Assembly (NCBI GenBank): GCA_035652815.1
Contig: DASRDB010000003.1
Coordinates: 682,001 to 746,000 of the forward strand
Length of the DNA stretch: 64,000 nt
Direction of reading: 5' to 3'
Origin: DASRDB01 sp035652815
Lineage (GTDB): Bacteria > Chloroflexota > Ktedonobacteria > Ktedonobacterales > Ktedonobacteraceae
The position numbers and the translations under genes are program-made. Below are positions 1 through 8,166 of the stretch, in pieces (position 1 is the first letter of the stretch; each line of letters begins with the position of its first letter). Below the pieces are notes generated by a model that did no database searches, was not told the DNA's origin, and saw only the letters and a list, made by a program, of their open reading frames with translations.

Positions 1-83
1 CTGCGCGAGCAACCGGCTCAAAATCCAGCACAATACACTCATTCTGACTGAACTATCCTGTTCTTCTATCCAGCAACATTGTA

Positions 84-112
84 TTGACATCCCACAACAA
101 TCCTGCTATAGT
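84..112 (+). promoter_or_regulatory. sigma70-type promoter of the XRE gene
   Basis: TTGACA at 84-89 and TATAGT at 107-112 are separated by exactly 17 bases, a near-consensus housekeeping promoter. Transcription would begin near 119, giving a leader of about 33 bases that contains the AGGAGG at 137-142. The -10 lies in the string GCTATAGTA, which recurs upstream of the HTH pseudogene at 51558. Confidence 0.75.
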
Positions 113-151
113 AAAACAGAAATGTTCATTTAATAGCAGGAGGTATTGCGC

Positions 152-418
152 GTGACGATCTCTTGCAGGCTGCGCTTGCTGCTGGCAAAGGTCAATGTCG
201 AGCGAGCAAAACAGGGCAAGCCGCCTCTGAGCCTGCGCCGACTGGCCGAGGAAAGCGGCGTCTCATTGAGTGTCCTGGCGGCCCTGAACACTGGACGAAG
301 CCAGCGCATCGACTACAATACGATAGACCAGCTTCTGGCCTATTTCAATTCGTACTTTTCTGTCACCACCAGTGATCTACTCGCCTGGGAACAGGATTCA
401 CATACGCTGGTCAGTTAA
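152..418 (+). CDS. small XRE/Cro-type HTH regulator
   Basis: This 88-residue protein is almost entirely one Cro/C1-type helix-turn-helix fold: SLRRLAEESGVSLSVLAALNTG (about residues 27-48) has the helix-turn-helix pattern, followed by NTIDQLLAYF as the closing helix. It is a DNA-binding transcription factor; its targets are unknown. The GTG at 152 is chosen because AGGAGG at 137-142 sits nine bases upstream; the TTG at 146 would be only three bases from it. A strong promoter lies at 84-112. The next gene, map, follows after 54 bases and may be cotranscribed. The protein resembles the broken HTH gene at 51558 in size, domain and promoter motif. Confidence 0.8.
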   Translation: MTISCRLRLLLAKVNVERAKQGKPPLSLRRLAEESGVSLSVLAALNTGRSQRIDYNTIDQLLAYFNSYFSVTTSDLLAWEQDSHTLVS

Positions 419-472
419 GCACGTTCTTTATGCTCTATACAAAACAGTAAACAAAAGAAAGCGAAATTAGAC

Positions 473-1261
473 ATGGCAGTTATGTTAAAATCGCGCAGCG
501 AAATCGCGCAGTTGCGAGAAGCCGGGCGGCTGGTCGCTCAGACATACGATGTGCTGCGTCCCTATATCAAACCGGGTGTCTCAACCGGAGAACTCGACAA
601 AATCGCGGAAGATTTCATTCGCAGTAAGGGTGCGAAACCGATCTACAAGGGCTATGGAGCGCGTCCGGCTCGCAACGGCGTGCCAGGAGTTCCGCCATTC
701 CCTGCGACGATCTGTGTCGCGATCAATGATGTCATCTGTCACGGCATTCCCAGTTCCAAGCAACTGCTCAAAGAGGGAGATATCATCGGCATCGACATCG
801 GCGTCCTCTACAAAGGCTGGGTTGGTGACTCCTGCGTCACCTTCGCGGTCGGCAACCTTGACCCCGAAACGCAGCATTTGATGGACGTGGCGAAGCGCTG
901 CATGGAACTGGGTATTGAACAGGCACGCGCCGGGAAGCGACTTGGTGACATCGGCGCGGCCATTCAGGACTATGCCGAATCCAACGGCTTCTCCACGGTA
1001 CGCGAGTTTGTCGGACATGGCGTTGGTCATTCTCTGCACGAAGACCCGCAGGTGCCGCACTTCGGTCGCCCGCATACTGGCCTGCGGCTCCAGACCGGCA
1101 TGGTCTTCACTGTGGAACCAATGATAAACGCTGGCGGCTACCAGACCAGAATCATGCCCGACCGCTGGACGGTCCGCACGGCAGATGGCTCGCGCTCCGC
1201 GCAATTCGAGCATACCCTCGCCGTTACCGAAGGCGCGCCCGAATTGTTGACGCTGCCTTAA
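473..1261 (+). CDS. map: type I methionine aminopeptidase
   Basis: Removes the initiator methionine from nascent proteins in the cytoplasm. The 262 residues cover the whole M24A pita-bread fold. The residues matching the known metal ligands of E. coli MetAP are all present: Asp108 (GIDIG), Asp119 (GDS), His182 (GHGVGH), Glu215 (VEPM) and Glu246 (FEHT), with the substrate-contacting His90 and His189, at a constant offset of 11 from the E. coli numbering. No N-terminal zinc-finger extension is present, as usual in bacteria. ATG 473 is used; ATG 482 is a possible alternative because the ribosome-binding site is weak. It stands alone rather than in the usual ribosomal-protein/secY neighbourhood. 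Confidence 0.95.
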   Translation: MAVMLKSRSEIAQLREAGRLVAQTYDVLRPYIKPGVSTGELDKIAEDFIRSKGAKPIYKGYGARPARNGVPGVPPFPATICVAINDVICHGIPSSKQLLKEGDIIGIDIGVLYKGWVGDSCVTFAVGNLDPETQHLMDVAKRCMELGIEQARAGKRLGDIGAAIQDYAESNGFSTVREFVGHGVGHSLHEDPQVPHFGRPHTGLRLQTGMVFTVEPMINAGGYQTRIMPDRWTVRTADGSRSAQFEHTLAVTEGAPELLTLP

Positions 1262-1273
1262 ATCATGTGTTTG

Positions 1274-1463
1274 TTGTAGGGACGCGCTGATGAATGTTAA
1301 CCAAGAAAGAGGGAAGACCCAGGCAGGTCATGCTGAGCGCCGCGAAGGAGCTGCGGTCGCGACGCACGCCTCGGCGGGGGACCACGATTCTTCGCGGCGC
1401 TCAGCATGACAGGGGGCACTAGACCCCCATCTTGTGTCAACATCCATCAGCGCGTCCCTACAA
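1274..1463. repeat. nested inverted repeat: family A hairpin inside family B arms
   Basis: Outer family B arms at 1274-1292 and 1445-1463 are perfect 19-base inverted copies (core TGTAGGGACGCGCTGATG). Inside them, family A arms at 1327-1346 and 1391-1410 are perfect 20-base inverted copies (core GTCATGCTGAGCGCCGCGAA). The A copy differs from the usual CCTGAGCGCAGCGA, but both arms changed together. It fills the gap between the convergent map gene and the gene ending at 1458, so it may act as a two-way terminator or be a non-autonomous mobile element. The right B arm overlaps the stop codon at 1458-1460. Confidence 0.85.
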
Positions 1464-2300
1464 CAATTTATCATCCTGTTTTCTATACCGTTCCAATTGC
1501 AATATTTCCCGGGCCTGCGCAGGTGTAGCAACCGGGCGATCCAATTCTCCGGCAATGCGCGCAATTCGAGCTACCAGTTCCGCGTTGCTTTTCGCTAATT
1601 GCCCTTTACGATAGTAAATATTATCCTCAAAGCCGACGCGCACATTGCCACCCATTGCCAGGGCGATTGTTCCTAATGTGAGCTGGTGCCTGCCGATACC
1701 AGCCACACTCCACGTGCTATCGGGTGGCAGGCATCGCACCATATGCACAAGGTGTACAGGGTCGGCGACCAGCGCGCCAGGAACGCCCATCACAAAATCA
1801 AAATGTATGGGGTCACTAATCAGTCCCATCGAATGCAGGCGCAGCGCTTCGTCGATCATGCCCACGTCGAACACTTCGATTTCCGGCACGATGCCATATT
1901 CACGCAGGCGGCGCGCAAAGGACTCTACAAGACCACGATTGTTCATGAAGACGCCATCACCAAAGTTGACGGTGCCGGTGGTAAGCGTTGCCATATCGGG
2001 GCGGCACTCGATACTTTGCAGCCGTTCTTCCGCGCTCATCCAGACAGCTCCCCCAGTTGATACCTGCGTAATCACGTCGCAGCGAGCGCGGATGCCCTCG
2101 ACCACCTCGCTAAATAAAGCGCCATCCTGGGTAGCGTTGCCCTGCGCATCGCGAACATGAATGTGAATGATCGAGGCACCGGCTTCATAACATTCAACTG
2201 CTGCCGAAATTATTTCCTGGGGAGTTATGGGTAAATGAGGCTGCTGCTCCCGTGTCACCTCTGCCCCCACCAGCGCAGCGGTAATGATAACAGGCTGCAT
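1458..2300 (-). CDS. beta-keto acid cleavage enzyme (BKACE, DUF849)
   Basis: Member of the family typified by 3-keto-5-aminohexanoate cleavage enzyme (Kce), which uses acetyl-CoA to cleave a beta-keto acid into acetoacetate and a new CoA ester. At 280 residues it is full length. The zinc-site pattern is visible: Glu14 (GAEVTRE), His46 and His48 (IHIHVRD) and Glu225 (GFEDN), with Arg221 and Asp226 placed as in Kce. The substrate cannot be read from sequence, because BKACE members act on many beta-keto acids. AAAGGA lies 11 bases upstream of ATG 2300. The final codons and stop sit inside the arm of a family B repeat. It is divergent from the sensor kinase gene. Confidence 0.88.
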   Translation of the reverse strand: MQPVIITAALVGAEVTREQQPHLPITPQEIISAAVECYEAGASIIHIHVRDAQGNATQDGALFSEVVEGIRARCDVITQVSTGGAVWMSAEERLQSIECRPDMATLTTGTVNFGDGVFMNNRGLVESFARRLREYGIVPEIEVFDVGMIDEALRLHSMGLISDPIHFDFVMGVPGALVADPVHLVHMVRCLPPDSTWSVAGIGRHQLTLGTIALAMGGNVRVGFEDNIYYRKGQLAKSNAELVARIARIAGELDRPVATPAQAREILQLERYRKQDDKLL

Positions 2301-2405
2301 TGCTCAGTAATCCTTTCTACTGCTAAGATAACGCCGATTACAGGTACTCTATGCGCCAAAGCAAAAGGTTGTCAAGAAAGCATACTTACGAAAAATGCTA
2401 TGCAA

Positions 2406-2434
2406 GTGACAAACATAGTTCGCTCATGTATACT
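2406..2434 (+). promoter_or_regulatory. promoter of the sensor kinase gene
   Basis: GTGACA at 2406-2411 and TATACT at 2429-2434 are 17 bases apart. Transcription would start near 2441, so the in-frame ATG at 2351 cannot be the start. This supports initiation at 2504, which has AGAGGG six bases upstream. Confidence 0.65.
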
Positions 2435-2503
2435 AGGCATATCGCTTGTGCTACGGGGATGGAGACAAACAAGCATTTGGGAATTGTTCCAAGAGGGTTT
2501 TGC

Positions 2504-5500
2504 ATGGCCGCAGCGGATTTCCAGTTCAAAGCAACCGCCACAGAGCAATTGACGGCACGTTATGTTCAAAAGCTTAGCCGGGAAAATTATCTTGCCGCAG
2601 CTGTAACCATTTTCATTACAACCATCAGCCTGTTATGGATGTTTGTCAAGCCAGGCGGACATGAGGCCACGATCTTCTACGGAGATTCGCTGTATGCCGT
2701 TGCCAATTGGATCGCTGCTTTCTGGGTGCTGCGTATCGTCTATCGCGCTACCAGAGGGCCGGTGCTACTTGACAAAAAATACAGGCGCGCATGGCTGTTC
2801 ATAGGCATAGGATTAATAGCGAATGGTATCGGCGGGGCCTGGTATACCTACCTGGAGATGAGCGGCAACATCAATCCCGTCCCCTCGCCCGCCGATATCG
2901 GTTTTACCCTCTACTACGTTCTCACGTTCATCGGCCTGCTGTTTCTGCCAGTCGCCATCAAAATAGACCGCGCCCGCTTTCGCATTGGTCTGGATGCCCT
3001 GATTATTACCCTGTGCGCGCTTGCTTATAGCTGGTACATTCTCATCCAACCGATTGTTTCCCATGTACACGACCTCTATACCTTGCTCGTCTCAGACTCT
3101 TATCCATTCTGGGATCTCTTGCTTGTTCTCGCGCTGCTCCTTATAGCCTTCCAGCGAGTGGGACGCTTGCTGATACCTTCACTGTTCCTTTTCGCGGCAG
3201 GCATTCTTTCTCAAATATGGGCCGACTCGTTCTACGCTGCAACTCTTCCTTTCAATTCCTATACCACAGGCACCTGGTATATCGACACCTTCTGGTTTCT
3301 CGGAGCTCTGCTGATGGGGCTGGCCGCCCAGTTTCAATATGCGACTATTGCGCGCAGAATTTATAGCGAACACACTTACGGCACTCAAGAGCGGGAAAGA
3401 AACGAATATAACCTGTCTAAGGATGCAAGGAAAACGGGGCGCATGTCCTTGCAGGGCATCCTTATTTTCCTGACGGTACTCTTCATCGTAGGACTCGTTC
3501 TTTACTGTTTTGCGACACAGACGCTAAGCCTGTTTGTGTTAAGTCTGGCCTGCTGCATCGGTATCCTGATCGGAGCGCGCATCCTTATCATCAATACGGA
3601 AAATGAAATGCTGCTGGCTGAGCAGGAGCGGCAGCGCGCAGAAGCAGAACTTTTGCGCCGGATGGCAGCGCAATTGATGGACGAAATTCATCTCGACTCG
3701 CTGCTCACCCGCATCGTCACGCTTGCCACAACCGAATTGCGCTACGATGCTGCGGCTCTGTTGCTGATTGAGGACTACGATCACCCACTTGATTCACAGT
3801 CCAGCCTCTATATCCGCGCCACGCCATCATCCGGTAGAGAAAGTGCTACCTGGAGACTTGAGGGTGAACACCTTCCACAATGCACTGTATTGAAAGGCAA
3901 GCAGGTTGACGTTATCTGGGCGGAACAAGACATCGACCTGCCAAAAGAAGTGCAGCAATGGCATAATGAACAGCACATCTCACGCACGCTGTTTGTGCCG
4001 CTCGTCTACCAGGGGAAAATTCAGGGAACGCTTGGGCTTTCCCAGCGCGCTGTAACGGCAGGCACTCCGCAAGCTATCTACCTGGCGAATACCTTCGCGG
4101 AACAGGCGGCGATTGCGATTGAACACGCGCGCCTGTATGAAACAGCGCACGAACACGAACTCTTCGCACAGGCGCTCACCACCGTCGCCGCTCGCCTGAA
4201 TTCAGCGGTCGCGACCGGGTTTGGTATCGGAACAGACATTCACCAGCTTGTTTGTACAGAGGCGGCGCGCGCGCTGCAGGCTGACTATGCTATCCTATAT
4301 ATTCCGGGCGAAAACGGAAACCTGCACCCGGTCGCGACCCATTTCAGCCAGCAAGAAACGCCCGTCCAGGTCAGCGATTGGCCGCCGATACGCAGCCGTG
4401 AATTTGAGGCTCAGGCCATAACATCGCTGCAACCGACCTTGATTGAGATCGACGATAGCATGGCAAGCGGGCCGCTTCCCATTGTCAGCGGAAAAATACC
4501 CGCGTTGCTTTTATCTTCCACACAACCACAGCAGACCCAGCCTGTGAGGGTATCAACAAAAGGTCTGCGCGACCGGCGCACGCTCACGTTACGCGAGGCG
4601 CTGGTACGTCGCCACGTACAGACAGCCATTCTCGCGCCGCTCGTTGCGGGTAATGCTCCCATTGCCTTGCTTGTCCTGGCGCGTGCCATACGGCGTGGAG
4701 CAGGACACAAGCGCTCCTACTTAGTTTCTGATCTGCCACAGGCGCAGGATTTCGCGGAACAGGCCTCGACCGCATTTACCAACGCACAGCTTTACCAGCA
4801 ATTGCGCGATGCCCATCGTCAGTTGCAGGAGCTTGACCAGTTGAAGGATCAGTTCATGATTACAGCCTCACACGAACTACGCACGCCCCTGACGGCCGTA
4901 CAGGGCTACCTGGAATTGCTCGCCCAGTTTGGAGACGCCATTCCCCCGGAGCAACAACAGGAATTTCTCCAGAAGGCGCGCCGTGGCTGTGATGAACTGG
5001 TGCTGCTGCTCAGCAACGTTATGGATGCCAGCCGCCTGGAGATCGAGGCTGGCATCCGTCCCGCGCACCTGCAACGAGTGCCTGTGAAAGATATCGTTGA
5101 GCAGGTTTATACGCTCATTGAGCCTCAGATGGTGCAGGAACAGCGCGAGGTATTCTTTTACGTGCCCAACCAGCTATTTGTGCGGGCAGACCCGGCGCGT
5201 CTCAAGCAGGTCTTACTCAACCTCAGCTCTAATGCCTTGAAATATTCTCCGCCGGGCACGCCGATCTCCTACGCTGCGCGCACCGCCTACGATCAGATTC
5301 CCTCGGTTATCATCAGCGTCGCGGACAGAGGCAAAGGAATCAAACAGCAGGATCAGGCGCAACTCTTCCAGCGCTTCGTGCGCCTGGAAAGAGATTTAAA
5401 CAGCCCTGTGCGCGGTTCTGGGCTGGGTCTCTATATCTCTCGCCGTTTAATCGAAGCGATGGGCGGCAAAATCTGGATGGAGAGCAGCGGCATTCCTGGC

Positions 5501-5539
5501 ACAGGCTCTACTTTTCATATCGAACTACCTTTAGCCTGA
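2504..5539 (+). CDS. membrane sensor histidine kinase with GAF domains
   Basis: About 1011 residues. The N-terminal 360 or so residues carry many hydrophobic segments, forming a multi-pass sensor module. A linker helix (EQERQRAEAELLRRMAAQL) leads to a GAF-like domain (LDSLLTRIVTLATTELRYDAAALLLIED) and a second, less typical GAF. The kinase core follows: H-box SHELRTPL with the phospho-acceptor at about His790, N-box NLSSNALKYSPPG, G1 VADRGKGI and G2 GSGLGLYISRRL. It should autophosphorylate in response to an unknown membrane or small-molecule signal. No response regulator is adjacent; the lone receiver at 47381 is a distant candidate partner only. The start at 2504 is set by promoter position and ribosome-binding site. 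Confidence 0.88.
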   Translation: MAAADFQFKATATEQLTARYVQKLSRENYLAAAVTIFITTISLLWMFVKPGGHEATIFYGDSLYAVANWIAAFWVLRIVYRATRGPVLLDKKYRRAWLFIGIGLIANGIGGAWYTYLEMSGNINPVPSPADIGFTLYYVLTFIGLLFLPVAIKIDRARFRIGLDALIITLCALAYSWYILIQPIVSHVHDLYTLLVSDSYPFWDLLLVLALLLIAFQRVGRLLIPSLFLFAAGILSQIWADSFYAATLPFNSYTTGTWYIDTFWFLGALLMGLAAQFQYATIARRIYSEHTYGTQERERNEYNLSKDARKTGRMSLQGILIFLTVLFIVGLVLYCFATQTLSLFVLSLACCIGILIGARILIINTENEMLLAEQERQRAEAELLRRMAAQLMDEIHLDSLLTRIVTLATTELRYDAAALLLIEDYDHPLDSQSSLYIRATPSSGRESATWRLEGEHLPQCTVLKGKQVDVIWAEQDIDLPKEVQQWHNEQHISRTLFVPLVYQGKIQGTLGLSQRAVTAGTPQAIYLANTFAEQAAIAIEHARLYETAHEHELFAQALTTVAARLNSAVATGFGIGTDIHQLVCTEAARALQADYAILYIPGENGNLHPVATHFSQQETPVQVSDWPPIRSREFEAQAITSLQPTLIEIDDSMASGPLPIVSGKIPALLLSSTQPQQTQPVRVSTKGLRDRRTLTLREALVRRHVQTAILAPLVAGNAPIALLVLARAIRRGAGHKRSYLVSDLPQAQDFAEQASTAFTNAQLYQQLRDAHRQLQELDQLKDQFMITASHELRTPLTAVQGYLELLAQFGDAIPPEQQQEFLQKARRGCDELVLLLSNVMDASRLEIEAGIRPAHLQRVPVKDIVEQVYTLIEPQMVQEQREVFFYVPNQLFVRADPARLKQVLLNLSSNALKYSPPGTPISYAARTAYDQIPSVIISVADRGKGIKQQDQAQLFQRFVRLERDLNSPVRGSGLGLYISRRLIEAMGGKIWMESSGIPGTGSTFHIELPLA

Positions 5540-5586
5540 TTTTCCTATGCGCATCTAAGCGCTTTTCCCCTCTCGTTATATTGGAT

Positions 5587-7464
5587 ATGAGCATACAGGA
5601 ATTCGGCAGCAAACGACTGTCATCGGAACCCAATCTTTCGTATAAACCGCTCTGGCTTTGCCTGATCATCGCCCTGCTGGTGCGAGTCTGGTTAACTATT
5701 CATACACAAGGCTTTATCGATGGTGACGAAGCGCTGGTAGGCATTCAGGCCCAGCATATCTTACACGGAGAATGGCCCGTCTATTTCTACAACCAACCCT
5801 ATATGGGTAGCCTCGAAGCCTACCTGATGGCGCTTATTTTCGCGGTGGTCGGCTCCTCGGTCTGGGCACTGCGGGCGGAGCCAATCTTGCTCTCGCTTGT
5901 CGTTGTCTGGTTGACCTGGGCATTGGCTGGAGAACTTGCCGATACGGCGCGTCTGCCCTTGCAGGTCAAACAATGGTTCATGTCTATCGCCGCGCTGCTG
6001 GCCGCTATTCCCCCGCTCTACGATACAGTGCTGGAATTGCGCACGCTCGGTGGCTATGTTGAGACGTTTGTTCTCATGTTGCTCCTACTGCTCCTCACCC
6101 TCAAATTGACCAACCGGCGGCGAGAAGAGGCCAGCGGGCGCATCCTCAGCCTCTACTGGACAGGAATTGGCCTTGTTGTTGGCCTGGGCTTCTGGGTCAA
6201 TCCGCTCATTATCTACGCAGTTCTTGCTGCAGCCGCCTGGTTGCTCCTGGACTTTGTGCTTGCCTGGCGACAATTCGGCAAGTTCTCAGTATGGCTGAAA
6301 CGCGCTGTTTTACCTGCTTTGCCCGCGCTTCCGGCAGCCATCGTTGGCGCTACCCCTGCCTTAATCTGGGGCGCGAACAATCACTGGCAAAACATCACCT
6401 TCATGTTCCAGATGGGCAGCAACGCCTCACTTCGTCCTGAAATCGTGGCCCATTATCCGACCCGCTTATCGATTGCGGTGGGGCTTGTGAAGCTCTATAC
6501 CACCTGCGTGGGGCCGCGATTGGTTGGCGGCGCGCTTCCTGGCGAAGACCCCACCCTGCGCCTGCTACACTCGCCGACGCTGCTCCTGGGCGGCTTCTGT
6601 ATCCTCGCTACGCTTACGCTGGTCGCGCTCTCGTATATGTACCGCAGCGACCTCTTGCTGCGCGCACGAAAACTGGTGGCGCTGCCTTTGCTCTTCGCTG
6701 GCTCAACCAGCCTGATTTTCTGCGCCACCAGCACCGCAGCGATTGGCCTGTGGAACTGCCAGTACGATCTCGCAGGTCGCTATGCCACACCAATCATGCT
6801 CGTGCTGCCTTTCTTTTACGCCGCAGTCTTCGCAGCTTTTATGCTCCTTGAAACACAGTTATTTGAAAAAGGCGGGAGCAAACGAGAGCAGCAAGATTCC
6901 TCAACTTCTCTCATACCACAGGCGGTAAATCTACGCTTCGAGCGGATTGGCAGCGCTCTACTGGTCGGCTGCCTGCTGGTCTCGGTCCTCTTCCAGGTTG
7001 GCTACTACGGATCAACCGACGCGGGCAACACCTTTCAATCGCCATATTGCACCGATGCTCCAGCCAATAACGACGCCATCATCAGCTACATGCAGCGCGA
7101 GCATATTCGCTATGCCTGGGGAAACAACTGGATTGGCTACTCTATCGTCTTCAAGACGCGGGGGCAGATCATTGTAGCGGACCCTATGCCACTCATTCGC
7201 AATATACCGTCGCTCAATCGCCTTCCGGCGAACACCGACGCTGTTCTCAAGGCCGATCGTCCAAGCCTGCTGGTGATCGTGAAGCATTCTGATCCCCATC
7301 CGGTGATTATGCAACAGCTCGAACAAGCAAACATCACCTACCGGCTGGCCCGTTTTCCCTCGGAGAACGGCTTCGACGTACTTGTGATTACGCCGCTGAA
7401 TTCGACGGTGCGTCCTCTCTCAGCGGCGTACTTCAATGTCTTTATCTGTAGTAGGGATGCTTAA
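5587..7464 (+). CDS. GT39/ArnT-like polyprenyl-phosphate glycosyltransferase, integral membrane
   Basis: About 625 residues with roughly ten to twelve hydrophobic segments. The first extracytoplasmic loop has the acidic signature DGDEALVGIQAQHILHGEWP, typical of PMT/ArnT-type enzymes that transfer a sugar from a lipid phosphate donor to a protein or lipid on the outer face of the membrane. A soluble C-terminal domain (about residues 480-625) follows the last membrane segment. Acceptor and donor cannot be told from sequence. ATG 5587 is taken rather than TTG 5581; no clear ribosome-binding site is seen for either. It begins 47 bases after the kinase gene and may be cotranscribed with it. Confidence 0.75.
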   Translation: MSIQEFGSKRLSSEPNLSYKPLWLCLIIALLVRVWLTIHTQGFIDGDEALVGIQAQHILHGEWPVYFYNQPYMGSLEAYLMALIFAVVGSSVWALRAEPILLSLVVVWLTWALAGELADTARLPLQVKQWFMSIAALLAAIPPLYDTVLELRTLGGYVETFVLMLLLLLLTLKLTNRRREEASGRILSLYWTGIGLVVGLGFWVNPLIIYAVLAAAAWLLLDFVLAWRQFGKFSVWLKRAVLPALPALPAAIVGATPALIWGANNHWQNITFMFQMGSNASLRPEIVAHYPTRLSIAVGLVKLYTTCVGPRLVGGALPGEDPTLRLLHSPTLLLGGFCILATLTLVALSYMYRSDLLLRARKLVALPLLFAGSTSLIFCATSTAAIGLWNCQYDLAGRYATPIMLVLPFFYAAVFAAFMLLETQLFEKGGSKREQQDSSTSLIPQAVNLRFERIGSALLVGCLLVSVLFQVGYYGSTDAGNTFQSPYCTDAPANNDAIISYMQREHIRYAWGNNWIGYSIVFKTRGQIIVADPMPLIRNIPSLNRLPANTDAVLKADRPSLLVIVKHSDPHPVIMQQLEQANITYRLARFPSENGFDVLVITPLNSTVRPLSAAYFNVFICSRDA

Positions 7465-7468
7465 CAAC

Positions 7469-7642
7469 CTATTTTTTCTCTTTGTTAGCGCTGTTGGCTG
7501 CTGCCTCGGCCTGCTTTTTTACCAGCAGCGGGGCGTGCTGCTCACAAAAGCGGAACTGGCGACCACCAGAAAGTATCTGGGCATAGGCCGCCGGTTCGCC
7601 GCAGGTATCGCAGCGTCCCACATGCGTCTTCACGGCTTTCAT
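7469..7642 (-). CDS. 57-residue zinc-ribbon-like protein
   Basis: A short gene read directly from the minus strand. The product starts MKAVKTHVGRCDTCGEPAAY and has Cys11-x2-Cys14 and Cys33-x2-His36 (RFCEQHA), a plausible four-ligand zinc site, then a charged Lys/Ala tail. AGGAGG lies 11 bases upstream of ATG 7642 (plus-strand CCTCCT at 7654-7659). It converges on the glycosyltransferase gene with four bases between the stops. The overlapping plus-strand frame at 7436-7648 has no ribosome-binding site and is its shadow. The function is unknown; similar small CxxC/CxxH proteins bind zinc or act as adaptors. Confidence 0.7.
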   Translation of the reverse strand: MKAVKTHVGRCDTCGEPAAYAQILSGGRQFRFCEQHAPLLVKKQAEAAANSANKEKK

Positions 7643-7894
7643 GGCTGAAAAAACCTCCTGAAATTTATGGCATTTTCATTCTACCACATCAAGCTGTCTT
7701 ATGTAAGCTTGATAGCGCGTCTTCTCCAAGAGGAAATGCTATCACACATAACCACGCCTCTCAGGCCCATCCTCTCGCTCCTATCGGGATTATCCCAGCA
7801 TAAAAGACAAAAAGTTAAATTGAAGGGAAAGAAAAGGCAGAGTAAAGTTGACAGGTGTATACTGTAAACAGTGGTGAGTGGTGATCGTTGGGGT

Positions 7895-8040
7895 GCCAAT
7901 TTGATCTGTTGAGCGCTGCTCCGGCTCATGCCTGTTGTAGCTTCGCTCCGGCGTGCTTGTTGAGCATTGCTCCAGGCACACGTTGATGCGCTGCTCCGGG
8001 TGTGAGAGCTGGTGTAGCTTCCGCTCCAGACAAACTTCGA
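7895..8040. repeat. degenerate 24-30-base direct repeats in a gene-poor stretch
   Basis: Within the gene-free stretch 7660-8166, read on the minus strand, five imperfect units begin with C(C/T)GGAGC and continue with variants of AGCGCTCAACA. Start-to-start spacings are about 30, 24, 24 and 27, all multiples of three. The open minus frame reads them as LERK, PEQR, LEQC, PERS, PEQR. No start signal supports a gene. The rest of 7660-8166 shows only the hairpin at 8111 and nothing else recognisable. Confidence 0.5.
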
Positions 8041-8110
8041 TCATCGCCACCACTCCCCCCAGAGCAGGGGGAACGAGCAGATACACTCTCTCAGTCTCCT
8101 TCCCACTGTG

Positions 8111-8139
8111 AGGCAGCGATAACCCCCATCGCTGCCTCT
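8111..8139. terminator. hairpin downstream of the alpha/beta hydrolase-like gene
   Basis: GAGGCAGCGAT and ATCGCTGCCTC form an 11-base perfect stem with a 7-base loop, 28 bases beyond the stop of the minus-strand gene at 8167. A T-rich run (TTCCCCTTTTTG) follows only on the plus strand, so as an intrinsic terminator it best fits plus-strand transcription. Confidence 0.55.
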
Positions 8140-8166
8140 TCCCCTTTTTGATAAGGAATACCCAAG

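Noticed and set aside
1..51. Open frame from the left edge ending at TGA 49-51 (LREQPAQNPAQYTHSD)
   Set aside because: It could be the end of a gene cut by the window, but 16 codons give no domain or signal to support it.
2351..2503. Upstream part of the sensor-kinase frame
   Set aside because: The promoter -10 at 2429 lies inside it, so it is not translated as part of the main product.
7436..7648. Plus-strand 70-residue frame after the glycosyltransferase
   Set aside because: No ribosome-binding site, and it is antisense to the zinc-ribbon gene, which has one.
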